A stretch of 64,000 nucleotides of DNA from Stenogyne calaminthoides (lineage: Eukaryota > Streptophyta > Magnoliopsida > Lamiales > Lamiaceae): NCBI GenBank assembly GCA_037126765.1, contig JBBCBC010000024.1:23117441-23181440 (forward strand), written 5' to 3'. A program made the position numbers and the translations under genes. This document shows, one piece after another, positions 1 to 10,758 of the stretch. Position 1 is the first letter of the stretch, and every line of letters starts with the position of its first letter. Under the pieces are notes generated by a model that saw only the letters and a program-made list of their open reading frames with translations, was not told where the DNA came from and ran no database searches.

Positions 1-254
1 TGAATGGTTCCAACATTTTCATTCAATACAAAGACTTTATAAGCCCAAAAAGAGGCATTTGGCCCAAACTCTCTTGTAATTTATTGTTTTCCAACACTTA
101 ATATCAAACATTAAATAGCATGTTCATCACATTAATGAAGGACATTCCTTTTGTTCTTCATTGATTCTCACCAACCTTAAAATTCTAAATAGTTTGATGC
201 CAATCAATGCCACATTAATGCCTTAATCTTTTCATCATATTTTTGGTATCAACA
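1..254 (+). repeat. G1 5' LTR, 3' portion
   Basis: The tail of the 5' LTR ends in CAACA at 254. It aligns without gaps to the last 254 bp of the 3' LTR. About 600 bp of LTR should lie left of the window. Confidence 0.92.
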
Positions 255-273
255 ATTGGCTAGAAGGAGGGTC
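255..273 (+). other. G1 primer binding site region
   Basis: The stretch ATTGGCTAGAAGGAGGG directly follows the LTR. The same stretch with GC inserted (ATTGGCGCTAGAAGG) follows the G2 5' LTR on the minus strand, so both elements used the same primer. I have not identified the tRNA. The two bases missing in G1 are probably decay. Confidence 0.7.
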
Positions 274-375
274 CATCACTAGAACTTTTCTAGATTTTCT
301 ATTGATTTACCCTTTCGAATCTTCATATCTTTAAAAATCCCACTCAAGTCTTCATAACTCCGTCCCAAACAGGAA

Positions 376-2046
376 ATTCCGGTATGGCATCCGTAGGAAG
401 GCAGTTTTCCGGTCAATAGGAGGCCACCTCCAGCAATGATGGCCCCCTCAAGAACCTGGCCGACATCAAAACTCCGGAGGACCTCCGGGAAGCTATGAGA
501 ATCCTCCGGCAACGTCAACGCGACCTCGCTGGAGAACACATCGGCCCACACCGGCGAGCTGAATCCCATCGCCCCTCTGGATCCAGGGGGAAAAGGAAGA
601 TGGACGGAGGATCCCGATCTAAAAATTGACCCTCGAAGACAAGTCACACGTCGAGGGAGTCCGGTGGGGCAAGCCATGCTTAAAATCACCGAGAAAACCC
701 CATCCCCCCGCCGAGATGGTTTCCAACCTCCCCAGCAATCTGAATATATCTTTGAAAGGTTGGGCAGTCAAGCACCACGGAGACCCCGAGGTCGCCGAAA
801 CAAATCCAGGACTGACTCTTTTATGGTTCGATGAAACCTAGAGACCTCCTCTGAGGTCGAGAAAGATTTCTGAGCTCGGGAGAACGAGTGACCAAAGACA
901 TCAGTGCATACCCGATTAGGCCCACTAGGGGCCCTCCGACCTCCCAAACCTGGGAACGAGCAACTCGAAGCTATCAAGGAAACCCTAAAAAAGTTGCAAG
1001 ATCGAATGGATCTACAAGAGGGATCATCGACATCGGCTCTCATCCCGATCTCACCCTTGGTTCCCGCTATTGTCTATGCCCCCGCACAGGTCAAAATCAA
1101 CACGACCTCGATCAACCACTATAACGGGGATTCTGACCCGACCATCCACTTGGGGAAGTTCTCCGACCACATGGCCTCAATGGGAGCTACCGACGTGAAG
1201 CAATGTCAACTTTTCCCACTTACTTTAGGCGACCAAGCCTATAGGTGGTTCAAATCCATAACTCCTGACTCCTTCGAGTCTTTCCATCAGCTTGCTGGTC
1301 TTTTCCTAAACCATTTCGTCACTCTGGCCCCAAGGCAGCCGACTAAACAACTCTTTGCGACCATCCAGCAGGGACTGACAAAGTCAGACCGAGATTACAT
1401 TGAAAGGTTCGACAATTTCCTCTTGGGCGGCGAACCCATGGGGGACGAGGTCAAGGTAATGGGCGCAGTCCGAGGTCTGCGATTCAATACGAAGTTATGG
1501 AAACTCATGTATAAGGAGTATCCGAGTTCGTATGCGGAGTTCCGGTTCAAGGCAGGGAACCACATTAGCTGGGCAGAAATGATGGCCATGCGTTTGGGAG
1601 AGCAGGTCCAGAAGGACGAGATAAAGAAGCCCGAGGTAGCGGAGTCGAGCTCGCATAAGAAAGGAGGGTCTCGCCGCAAAGTAAACAACTTCAAACCTTT
1701 TAACAGCGAAATCGAGGTCAAGCTGTTGGGAGTACTGAGTACCACTCCAAACGAGGTCTATGATAAAATCAAAGACAAGCAACTCCTGGATCAACCCCGG
1801 AAGATCACAAAGGAGAATGGGAAGATGAATCCCAACAAATATTGCCACTACCATAAGAGCATCGGGCATAACACCAGCGAGTGCCGCGACCTTCTCCAGC
1901 AACTGTGGAAGCTTTATGAGGACGGCAAGCTGGACGACTACGTGAAAAAACGTCAGAACAATCAACAAGCCCCACAACGTCCTCAGGATAATCCACGGCC
2001 CGCAGGCCAGCCACCTCTTCCACCCTTTCTCGAAAGTGCCGCGTAA
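376..2046 (+). pseudogene. gag: G1 gag (capsid polyprotein), N-terminal part broken
   Basis: Gag forms the virus-like particle and binds genomic RNA in the cytoplasm. The best open stretch is 904-2046 (380 codons). It has the plant retrotransposon-gag core (GDQAYRWFKSI, SDRDYIERFDNF) around residues 110-190 and a CCHC-like motif (CHYHKSIGHNTSEC) near residue 310. Upstream, a typical Gag start (TPEDLREAMRILRQRQRDL) is readable near 460-530 in another frame, and an ATG at 376 meets a stop after about 11 codons. Frameshifts and stops therefore separate the N terminus from the core. The C terminus is proline and glutamine rich and runs to a TAA just before a tandem repeat. The closest relative in the window is G2 gag. 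Confidence 0.85.
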
Positions 2047-2058
2047 AGGGTTGTCCAG

Positions 2059-2526
2059 ATGATTTCTCCATTGGGAGGTAGCATCGGCGGGATCCTCCCA
2101 TTGATGATTATGTCACAGCGAAGACGAAAGGCCAAAATACTAACTTTGAGACATGTCCATCAGACCTTTTTCGGCGGGATCCTCCCATCGATGATTATGT
2201 CACGACGAAGACGAAAGGCCAAAATACTAGCTTTGAGACATGTCCACCAGACCTTTTTCCAGGTTGTCCAGATGATTTCTCCATTGGGAGGTAGCATCGG
2301 CGGGATCCTCCCATCGATGATTATGTCACGGCGAAGACGAAAGGCCAAAATACTATCTTTGAGACATGTCCACCAGACCTTTTTCCAGGTCAACCTGTCC
2401 AGATGATTTCTCCATTGGGAGGTAGCATCGGCGGTATCCTCCCATCGATGATTATGTCACGGCGAAGACAAAAGGCCAAAATACTATCTTTGAGACATGT
2501 CCAGCAGACCTTTTTCCAGGTCAACC
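2059..2526 (+). repeat. Tandem repeat, four units, in G1 gag-protease spacer
   Basis: Four copies of a unit of about 110-130 bp start near 2059, 2171 (lacking the first 32 bp), 2273 and 2403. Complete units carry TGGGAGG and CCTCCCA arms 15 nt apart, a potential hairpin, followed by a conserved stretch ending near CAGACCTTTTT. Several frames stay open through the array because the repeats are similar, so ORFs here are not evidence of a protein. Confidence 0.9.
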
Positions 2527-2580
2527 ATGCAGCCGAGAAAACTAGTTTAGCTCGCCTTTTCGGACGAAGACAAGCATGGG

Positions 2581-2818
2581 GTGCAATATCAAAATAACGA
2601 TCCTATCGTGATTTCGACCAAGATCATGGGGTTAATGGTCCATCATTTGCTAATTGATAACGGCTCCTTCTGCAACATCTTATTCAAGGGGGCTCTCGAT
2701 CAGATCGAAAATTTCTCTGAATATGTCGAATCGTGCCACCTCACCATTAAGGGTTTCGGAGATTCATCTGTAAAGCCCTATGGGGCAATCCGCCTGGCAG
2801 TCGAATTGGTCTCAGACC
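2581..2818 (+). pseudogene. G1 aspartic protease, first part
   Basis: The protease would cleave the Gag-Pol polyprotein. The frame from 2581 contains the active-site region as LLIDNGSFCNILF, where G2 has LLVDTGAYANILF. The middle residue of the DTG triplet is Asn (codon 2659-2661), which probably abolishes activity. Family-typical sequence (IKGFGDSSVKPYGAIRLAVEL) follows. The reading stops at 2818, where a family-A LTR is inserted; the protein continues at 4523. Confidence 0.82.
2814..2818. repeat. Target site duplication AGACC (left)
   Basis: AGACC lies directly left of the solo LTR and is repeated exactly at 4518-4522 after its terminal CA. Confidence 0.93.
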
Positions 2819-4517
2819 TGTTGGGGTTATACTGAAAAGTATGCTTTTACTTTGTATAACCAAACTGGATTTTCTTATTTATTTACTGAAATAATCTATC
2901 AATCACTGTTGCATTAAATATGAATGAATGTTATATATATTTATTGCAAACCCGTTCAATAAGTTAAGTACGTATTACGTTGTAGTTAATTTGGTTATAC
3001 CAGATCACAGAAGATCAAATTAACAGCTCCTCGTAATTAAGTACAAATTCATAACCCAGATTAAAATGAACAAACCATCATGAAAGGTTGATGTATAAGG
3101 CTCAGATTGGCTTGTCTTGACCAAGAGATTATACTAGTGCATTTAGATGCACTGAATAAGGACCTACAGGAGGATAAATTCTTCAGTACTGAATATACAA
3201 GAATTAGACCTCAGTGGTGTGTTATTTCTTAATCTCAGTCCCTTAAATAGGATCGTGTGGAATTAATAACTATTGCTTTAACTTATGATAGGAAGAGAGT
3301 CAATGTGATTCGATACCTTATATCTTGGGCAATATTATTAATTACACGACGATTGCTGACATTTAATACGGAGAATCGTGTGCAAGTACGTCTTGCTTGA
3401 TTTGTCCCCTTGGTGGGCTCAGAATCTTTATCATACCAAATCTTGCAAGTGGAAATTTATTTCCGGTATGGATAATAACGTTGAGCTGTCTTTACTCCAA
3501 GGACAAAGATATTAATTAATATAAAGCTTGTTCAGTGGCTTAATTAATTAATGGACTAAGATAATCTTAAACACGGGAAATAATGACCGGGAGACATACT
3601 ATAGTAAAGTCGTAATATGGGTTAAGATGGATAGTTCAATATTAATTTTATAGTGGAGTAAATTAATATTAATGGACTTGAATAATATTTGGCCCAATAT
3701 TATTGCTTCATAGTCCATTGAAGGTCCAATCTTAATTTTTTCTAAAGGCCCCTCAAATAGCCCAAATTAAAATCCAATTAATGAAAAGGAGAAGAAAATA
3801 TTATTGCCTAATTTTCCTAATTATTTTCGAAAAAAATGAGTAGGAGAGAGAAAAAGATTTTCTTGATTTTATGGAATAAGTATTCTTGAGATACAAGTTT
3901 ATCCCATAAATTCAAGAAAGGAAAAAGATCTTATCTCTTCCTATTTTATTTGATATTTTCGAAAATAATGGACAAGAAGGAGAGGAAAAGATTTTGTTGG
4001 GAGATATTTTGGGAAATAGATTGGATATATTCAAGATTGTGTCTTAAGGAAGAAGCAAGGAAATTTCCCAATGACCCAACTAGACCTATATTTTCGTCCC
4101 CCCCTAGTCCTAGAAATACGGGACGATTTCTTCATCCCAGTGCAATTCCATGTGTTGGAAATATTAGAAATCCACAAAGGTGGTGGCAAAATATTTTAAC
4201 TTTCTCTCTTGTTAAAATCGTTCGTGTGAATCCTCCCACCGAATTACGTTCGTGGACTTGGGACATATTTGGAAAGGCTCTTTGGGTTGATCCAACGTCT
4301 CAACGATTGTCTCTACAAGAGGTACGTGATCTCGTAACTCCTAGATTCCGCATGCTTAGGATTTACGTGGATTATGTGTATGCGTGATTGTTTATTTGCT
4401 TATTAAATATTATGTTGAATTGATTTAGGATTAATTCATGTTAGTAATTAATTGGTTAATTTAAATATGTATTTAAAATCATCTCGAATAGATTCGGGCA
4501 CCCATATTTTCCCAACA
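2819..4517 (+). mobile_element. Solo LTR of copia family A (A3)
   Basis: The 1699-bp LTR starts TGTTGGGGTTATACTG and ends CCCAACA, matching both A1 LTRs throughout. No internal element sequence is present, and perfect AGACC duplications flank it. It is therefore the product of recombination between the two LTRs of a former full element inserted in G1 protease. The open frame at 3950-4387 is LTR sequence and not a gene. Confidence 0.94.
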
Positions 4518-4604
4518 AGACCGCGACCCAGAGGTAAAGGTAACAAGGCAGCTCGATTTCAACATTGTCGATCTCCATTCTATATAGAATTTGGGGCAAC
4601 GACC
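4518..4604 (+). pseudogene. G1 protease, short middle segment between two insertions
   Basis: These 87 bp are G1 sequence left between A3 and A1, including one AGACC copy (4518-4522) and one CGACC copy (4600-4604). One frame reads VTRQLDFNIVDL..YRI, the pattern expected of a Tat protease C-terminal half. Together with 2581-2818 and 26192 onward it gives a continuous protein of the expected order, which confirms the insertion model. Confidence 0.8.
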
Positions 4605-6289
4605 TGTTGGGGTTATACTGAAAAATATGCTTTTACTTTGTATAACCAAACTGAAGTTTCTTATTTATTTACTGAAATAAATTATTTAATCACTGTTGCA
4701 TTAAATATGAATGAATGTTATATATGTTTATTGCAAACCCGTTCGATAAGACAGTACGTAATACGTTGTAGTTAATTTGGTGATACCCGATCACTGAAGA
4801 TCAAATTAACAACCCTCATAATTAAGTACAAATTCACAACCCAGATGGAAATGAACGAACCATCATGAACGGTTGAAGTGTGAGACCCAGATTGGCCTGT
4901 CTTGACCAAGGGATCACACTAGCGCATTTAGGTGCGCTGAATGAGGACCTACAGGAGGAAAAAAATTCTTCGGTACTGAATATACAAGAATTAGACCTCA
5001 GTGGTGCGTTGTTTCTTAATCTCTGTCCCTTAAATAGGATCGTGTGAAATTAATAACTATTGCTTTGACTTATGATGGGAAGAGAGTCAATGCGATTCGA
5101 TACCTTATATCTTGGGCAATATTATTAATTACATGACGATTGTTGACATTTAATACGGAGAATCGCGTGCAAGTACGTCTTGCTTGATTTGTCCCCTTGG
5201 TGGGCTCATATCCTTTATCATGCCAAATCTTGCAAGTAGAAATTTATTTCCGGCATGAATAATAATGTTGAGCTGTCTTTACTCCAAGGACAAAGATATT
5301 AATTAATATAAAGCTTGTTCAGTGGCTTAATTAATTAATGGACTAAGATAATCTTAAACGCAGGAAATAATGACCGGGAGCCATGTTATATGTGAAATCG
5401 TAATATGTGTTAAGATGGATAGTTCAATATTAATTTTATAGTGGAGTAAATTAACATTATTGGACTTGAATAATATTTGCCCCAAAATATTAAAGCTTCA
5501 TGGTCCATTGGAGGTCCAATCTTAATTCTCCTAAAGGCCCCCCAAATAGCCCAAAATAAAGTCCAATTAATGAGAGAGAGAAGAAAATATTCTTGCCTAA
5601 TTTTCAATTGATATTTTCGAAAATTTTGTCTATAAAAGGAAGAAAAGATTGTCTTTATTTTCTTGTAGATATTTTATGGAAAGAGATAATTATTAATTAT
5701 CCCATAAATTCAAAAAGTCAAATCTTGACTCCTTTATTAGTGTAAAATTCGAAAATTATGGGTAGAAGAGGGGAAATTTTTTTTTTATGGAAAATTTAAT
5801 TAAGGAGAAAAGAATATAGAAAATATATTCAAGATTTCTTGGACACCAAGAAAAGATTTTCTTCCTTATTTTCCAACCCTAATTTTCGCCCCCTCCTCCC
5901 TATTTATAGGGGATGAACTCTTCATTCCCAAGTGCAATTCCATGTGTTGGAAATATTAGAAATCCACAAAGGTGGTAGCAAAATATTTATTTTTCTCTCC
6001 CATTAAAATCGTTCGTTGAAATCTTCCCACCGGATAGCGTTCGTGGACTTTGGGGATATATTTGGAAAGGCTCTTGGGTTGATTCATCCGTTTGATTCTT
6101 CAAGAGGTTAGTAATTCCGTAACTCCTAGTTCCGCATGTTTAGGATTTACGTGAATTATGTGTACGCATGTTGTTTATTATTATGTTGAATTGATTTAGG
6201 ATTAATTCATGTTAGTAATTAACTGTTTAATTTAAATATGTATTTAAATAATCACCTCGAATAGATCCGGGCACCCCGATTTCCCAACA
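4605..6289 (+). repeat. A1 5' LTR
   Basis: The 1685-bp LTR begins TGTTGGGGTTATACTG and ends TTCCCAACA. It contains a TATTTATAGGGG stretch near 5908, the likely promoter region by comparison with TATAAATAGGGG in family B. No genes are contained. Confidence 0.94.
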
Positions 6290-6290
6290 A

Positions 6291-6307
6291 CTTGTATCAA
6301 GCTCTGA
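6291..6307 (+). other. A1 primer binding site, degenerate
   Basis: The sequence CTTGTATCAAGCTCTG follows the LTR. It matches the usual plant copia site TGGTATCAGAGC except for a few missing bases, so initiator tRNA-Met is the likely primer. Confidence 0.7.
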
Positions 6308-7728
6308 TTTTTTAAATTGTTGTACATTAAATTGAAATGGGATAGTAGAATTGCTAGATCTTTTTTGCAGGTATCCAATTGTCATGGTATTTAATGTGTT
6401 TTATTTTCATGCGTATGAATGAATGGTTTTTAATTCGAGTCGTTCGGATTTATTTTTCTTGTGAGAAAATCCACGAGTAGATTAGGCTATTTGATTTGTT
6501 CAATGTAATAAACTAGTCTAGATTTAAGGTATTTATTTTTCATTAAATAAATTGTAACCTGATCGGAGATGAAGACGGAGACGAATTAAAGACGGATCTG
6601 GAACCGTAAGTGGGCGATGCTTGTAAATGTGAGAAATGTGGAGGAGGCATCTTGCTTGGGCGCTGACGATGCCGACATGGGCTTAGGGCGCCAGGCGAGA
6701 TCGCCCAGCGAGGCGAGCTTATGTAGCGCAAGCGCTACGGACAAATCTTGTATTTGGGCCAAGTGGACGCTGAGGTGAAACCATGCGAGGGCGGGCATGC
6801 GGCGGGCGCCAAGATGAATCTGCTGCTGCACCGCCGGTTACCGAGGCCGCCAAGAGACCGTACGGGTGATGTGTCTTTGCTTAAAGACGGGTATAATCCT
6901 TTCGACAGCGGCCGCCGCGGCGGGCGGGCGTGCATCCTTTATGTTGCTTGGCGTGGCATTTCAAGACGGAGTTCTTTTCGAGACGAATGAGTGGGAGAAA
7001 TTCAAGACGACATTTCTTCAAAATCAAGCCAAAGAAAATCAAACCATGACAGTTGGATAATTTTTGCCCAATGTGTTTATTTTCTGCTTTGCTTGATTTA
7101 TTACTGTTGTATTTTCTTGTGCTTTATTTAATTTGTTTAAATGTGTTTGCATGAGAATTGACCAACGAAAAATCTCAAATTCAAAAAATTAATAAGTATG
7201 TTTAATAATTAATTTGTTTTGACACAAATTAATTTTGACCTCCATGATTTATTTATTTGTGAAACATTTTCGAGAAATTCCCCTACGGGACAGTCAAAAG
7301 ATAGCTTTCACATGAATAAATTCCCAAAAGGATGATTGTGAATTATTATTAGTGGCGACGATGACCCTCCCAATAGGCTCGATCAAAGTGAACTAATAAT
7401 TCTGTATTTAATCATGGTTATTACTTAGGTATAAAATTGATATTTATATACTTCTCTGAAGTCCCTGTCAATTTTATATTGGTCAAGTGGGAGCCGACTA
7501 TTATTTTTTTAAAATTAATGGTTTGTAACTGTTCTTGTTTGTAACCTGCTTGAATGTGATTTAAATGATGACCCTCCCACGAGGCTCATTTAAATCTGTT
7601 TTGAGATGTTGGCTGATGCATGCTCATATTTTTTTTGATTTTAATATGAATCATGTGATCGAATTATGTGATTTAATTTTGTGTTGATCCGGACATTGAC
7701 ACAAGATGTATGTTTATTTCAGTTCAGT
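6308..7728 (+). other. A1 untranslated leader with GC-rich island
   Basis: No protein of the family lies here. About 6560-6990 is strongly GC- and CpG-rich, in contrast with the AT-rich surroundings; open frames there have no family similarity. A GATGACCCTCCCA...AGGCTC motif occurs near 7359-7380 and again at 7567-7587, and the same two motifs are kept in A2. Confidence 0.75.
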
Positions 7729-8400
7729 ATGTCGTAACCTTTTAATCCACTGTTCAATATACTGAAAGAAAACCAACTCATCGGAGAAAACTTGGTTGAT
7801 TGGAAATGAAAAATTATAATTGTCCTAACTGCACAAGAGCACAAGTGGATTCTTGACATACCAAAAATTCAGATGAGCCAACTGACGAGTCGAAAGTGAG
7901 GGCTCATCAGATCACCATGCGAGAGATGTTGTCGTTGAAAATGGTGGAGGACAACCCCGTAAGGGATTACATCCTCAAAATTAATGGCCCATCTGAACAA
8001 ACTTGAGGATCTGGGTGCAGATTATGATCTAGGACCCAGATCAATTTGCTACTCCACTCTCTGCCCAAAAGTTTTTGAGCACTTTGACTTCGCTAGCTGA
8101 TTTGTTGCAAGCTTTGGTCGCGGCAGAGACGTTGATGGGGTACAAAAACTCAAGCCTTGACGACAAGTGGTCCATCTTCATCTTCTAGGTCAAGGGAAGA
8201 CAAAAAGAAAAGGGGACCAAAAGCCATAAGCAATCAAACTCAACTGTTGCCAAGGACAATGGTAAAATGAGGGATGCTGGTAGTGTAAATGAAATCTAGA
8301 GGGCAAGTGCTTCAACTGCGGTAAAGGACAATGGAGGTTGGCCTGTTCCAATCCCAAAAGGAATGGAAAGAAAGGTAATTCTCACACACTAGTTGTTGAA
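7729..8400 (+). pseudogene. gag: A1 gag
   Basis: The start is placed at 7729 because A2 reads MSQPFNPLFNILK from the equivalent ATG. In A1 codon 3 is TAA instead of CAA. The frame then reads NPLFNILKENQLIGENLVDW before another stop. A zinc-knuckle remnant (GKCFNCGKGQWRLAC) lies near 8300, with Trp where His is expected. Stops and frameshifts are spread along the region. Gag would form the particle; this copy cannot. Confidence 0.75.
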
Positions 8401-8842
8401 ACCTGTTTGACATCGTACACTTCTCATTCGTGGGTTGTTGATACGGAATCCACTGATCATGTTTGCTTCACGACAACTTAGTGGGAGTGAAATCCTCATC
8501 ACGCTAGGCGATGCTACGAGAGTGGCAGCTGAAGCAGTGGGAGACGTGCACCTGTCTTTTGGAGATAAGAAGTTAATTTTAAGAGATGGTCTTTATGTTC
8601 CTGTTTTTCAGAAAAACCTTATTTCCATTTCTAAGTTATTTAACGATGGATATTCTGTTCGTTTTAATAAAGATGTTACTATTTTTCGTAACGATGTGAT
8701 TATCTGTCGTGGAACTTTAAGGAACAATCTCTATATTATTAACTGTGCACATCACTCACAAAATGCATCCTATAACACATCTACTATTTCTTGTAAACGA
8801 AATGCTCGCTTACGTGAACGAGACACTTTTTTTGGCACCTAA
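8400..8842 (+). pseudogene. A1 protease and start of integrase region
   Basis: Around 8431 the reading WVVDTESTDHVC matches the copia protease active site, but the DTG glycine is Glu (codon 8446-8448), which should inactivate it. The frame 8435-8842 continues with typical sequence (LRDGLYVPVFQKNLISISKL) toward the GAG-pre-integrase zinc region and ends in a frameshift near 8842. Confidence 0.75.
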
Positions 8843-8877
8843 GATTAGGTCATATTAACCCGAAAAGGATTCAAAGG

Positions 8878-9590
8878 TTGGTGAAAGATGGTTCTTTAGG
8901 GTCTCTCCAAATTGAGCCATTTTCGACTTGCGAATCGTGCTTGGAAGGTAAAATGACCAAGAGGGCATTTGGAGCCAAGGGGTTTAGAGCTAAAGAAGTG
9001 TTAGAAATAGTTCACACCAATGTGTGTGGTCCAATGCAAATCAAAGCTAGAGGTGGCTACGAGTATTTCATTACTTTTATCGATGATTACTCACGCTACG
9101 GATACATTTTCCTAATGAAGCATAAATCTGAGACCTTTGATAAATTCAAAGAATTTAAGGCTCAAGCAGAGAATCGTAAGGGAAAAAGTATCAAGTTTCT
9201 ACGATCTGATCGTGGAGGCGAATACCTCAGCAATGAATTTCTGAACTACCTATCGGAAGTGGGGATTGCATCCCAGTTGACTGCACCCGGTACCCCTCAA
9301 CAAAATGGGGTTGCAGAACGAAGGAATAGAACACTTTTAGAAATGGTAAGGTCAATGATGAGTTATGCGGATTTACCAAAATTGTTCTGGGGTTACGCAT
9401 TAGAAACAACGGCTTATATTCTGAACCTAGTGCCATACAAATTGGTACCTAAAACCCCGAGAGAATTGTGGACGGGGTGCAAGCCCAGTTTCGGACACAT
9501 CAGGATCTGGGGGTGTCCGACATACGTGCTAGACAAGGAAGCGATAAATTGGATGCACGTTCGGAATTAAGGATGTTCATAGGGTACCCC
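8878..9590 (+). pseudogene. A1 integrase core
   Basis: Integrase joins the cDNA to host DNA. The 230-codon frame contains the zinc-binding end (CESC), then the DDE core with positions 48, 111 and 147. Residues 111 (RSDRGGE) and 147 (NGVAERR) are intact with the standard 35-residue spacing, but position 48 is Asn (HTNVCGP) where B has Asp. That single change (codon 9019-9021) should inactivate the enzyme. The frame shifts near 9470-9570 and the C-terminal part continues to about 9850. Confidence 0.85.
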
Positions 9591-9826
9591 GAAGGAACTA
9601 AAGGATGCATGTTCTATGGTCCCGAAGATCAAAAGGTGGTAACTAGTACTCACTTTAGATTTTTGGAAGAAGACTATATGAAGAGTCGAAAGCCTAGAAG
9701 TGAAATTTCCTTAGAAGAACTTAGGGGGCTAACTCTGTTGCCAACTGTACAAAATGATATACCAAACTTCACACCTACACAATCGGAACCTCGTCTGGGA
9801 GGGTTATCAGACAACCCGAGAGATTC

Positions 9827-10758
9827 TTGGGGATCGGAGAGTCTTCGGACTTGATCTCCGCAGAAGAATCAGATCCATGGTCCTACAACGAGGCGATCCA
9901 AGACAAAGATGCTCAATCTTGGAAAACAGCAATGGAAGCCGAGATGGGTTCAATGGATCACAACAAGGTGTGGGAGCTAGTTGAACCACTTGATGGGGTA
10001 AAACCCATCGGATGCAAGTGGGTATACAAGAGAAAAAGGGGACCGGACGGAAGGGTTGAAACCTTCAAAGCAAGACTTGTGGCGCAAGGGTACACTCAGA
10101 AAGAAGGGATCAATTATGAGGAAACCTTTTCGCCCGTAGCCATGCTCAAGTCCATCCGCATTCTCTTGTCGATTGGTGAACATCTAGATTTTGAGATCTG
10201 GCAAATGGACGTTAAGATAGCCTTCCTAAATGGAAATCTTGACGAAGAAATCTATATGCAACAACCCGAAGGCTTCATTGAAAAAGGCCAAGAGCATCTG
10301 GTTTGCAAGCTTAGGAAGTCCATTTATGGATTGAAGCAAGCATCCCGAGCTTGTAATCAGTGTTTTGATCAAGTTATAAAATCCTACGGATTCGATCAAA
10401 ACGAATTTGAAAGTTGTGTCTATAAAACGTGTGACGGAACTGCATTGGTATTTTTGGTACTATACTTGGACGACATTCTGCTCATCGGAAACGATGTAAA
10501 GGTGTTATCAGACGTAAGGGCATGACTGTCAAAACAGTTCGATATGAAGGACTTAGGGGAAGCCGGTCACATCCTAGGGATCAAGATCACTCGAGATCGC
10601 AGGAAAAGAATGATCGGGCTTTCGCAAGCCCCATACATAGACACTATTTTGAAGCGCTTCATCATGCAGGATTCCAAGAAAGGCTTTGTGCCCTACAGAC
10701 ACGGAATCCATCTATCCAAAGAGATGTGTCCCAAGACACAGAAAGAGATAGATGACAT
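9827..10758 (+). pseudogene. A1 reverse transcriptase, 5' part, interrupted by G2
   Basis: The frame 9827-10525 starts with VWELVEPLDGVKPIGCKWVY, the usual start of copia RT, and has FLNGNLDEEIYMQQPEGF and the catalytic motif as YLDDILL near residue 215. A stop (TGA, 10523-10525) is followed in another frame by MKDLGEAGHILGIKITR (10544 on). G2 interrupts at 10758, and the protein continues at 23762. Confidence 0.88.
10754..10758. repeat. Target site duplication GACAT (left)
   Basis: GACAT directly precedes the G2 LTR and is repeated at 23757-23761. Confidence 0.94.

Noticed and set aside
2160..2406. Open frames on both strands through the G1 spacer
   Set aside because: They arise from near-identical tandem units in several frames and contain no family motif.
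3950..4387. 145-codon plus-strand frame
   Set aside because: It is inside the solo family-A LTR; the matching stretches of the A1 LTRs do not keep the frame.
6543..7060. Several overlapping open frames on both strands
   Set aside because: They lie in a GC-rich leader where stop codons are rare by composition. None resembles a protein and none is kept in B or A2.
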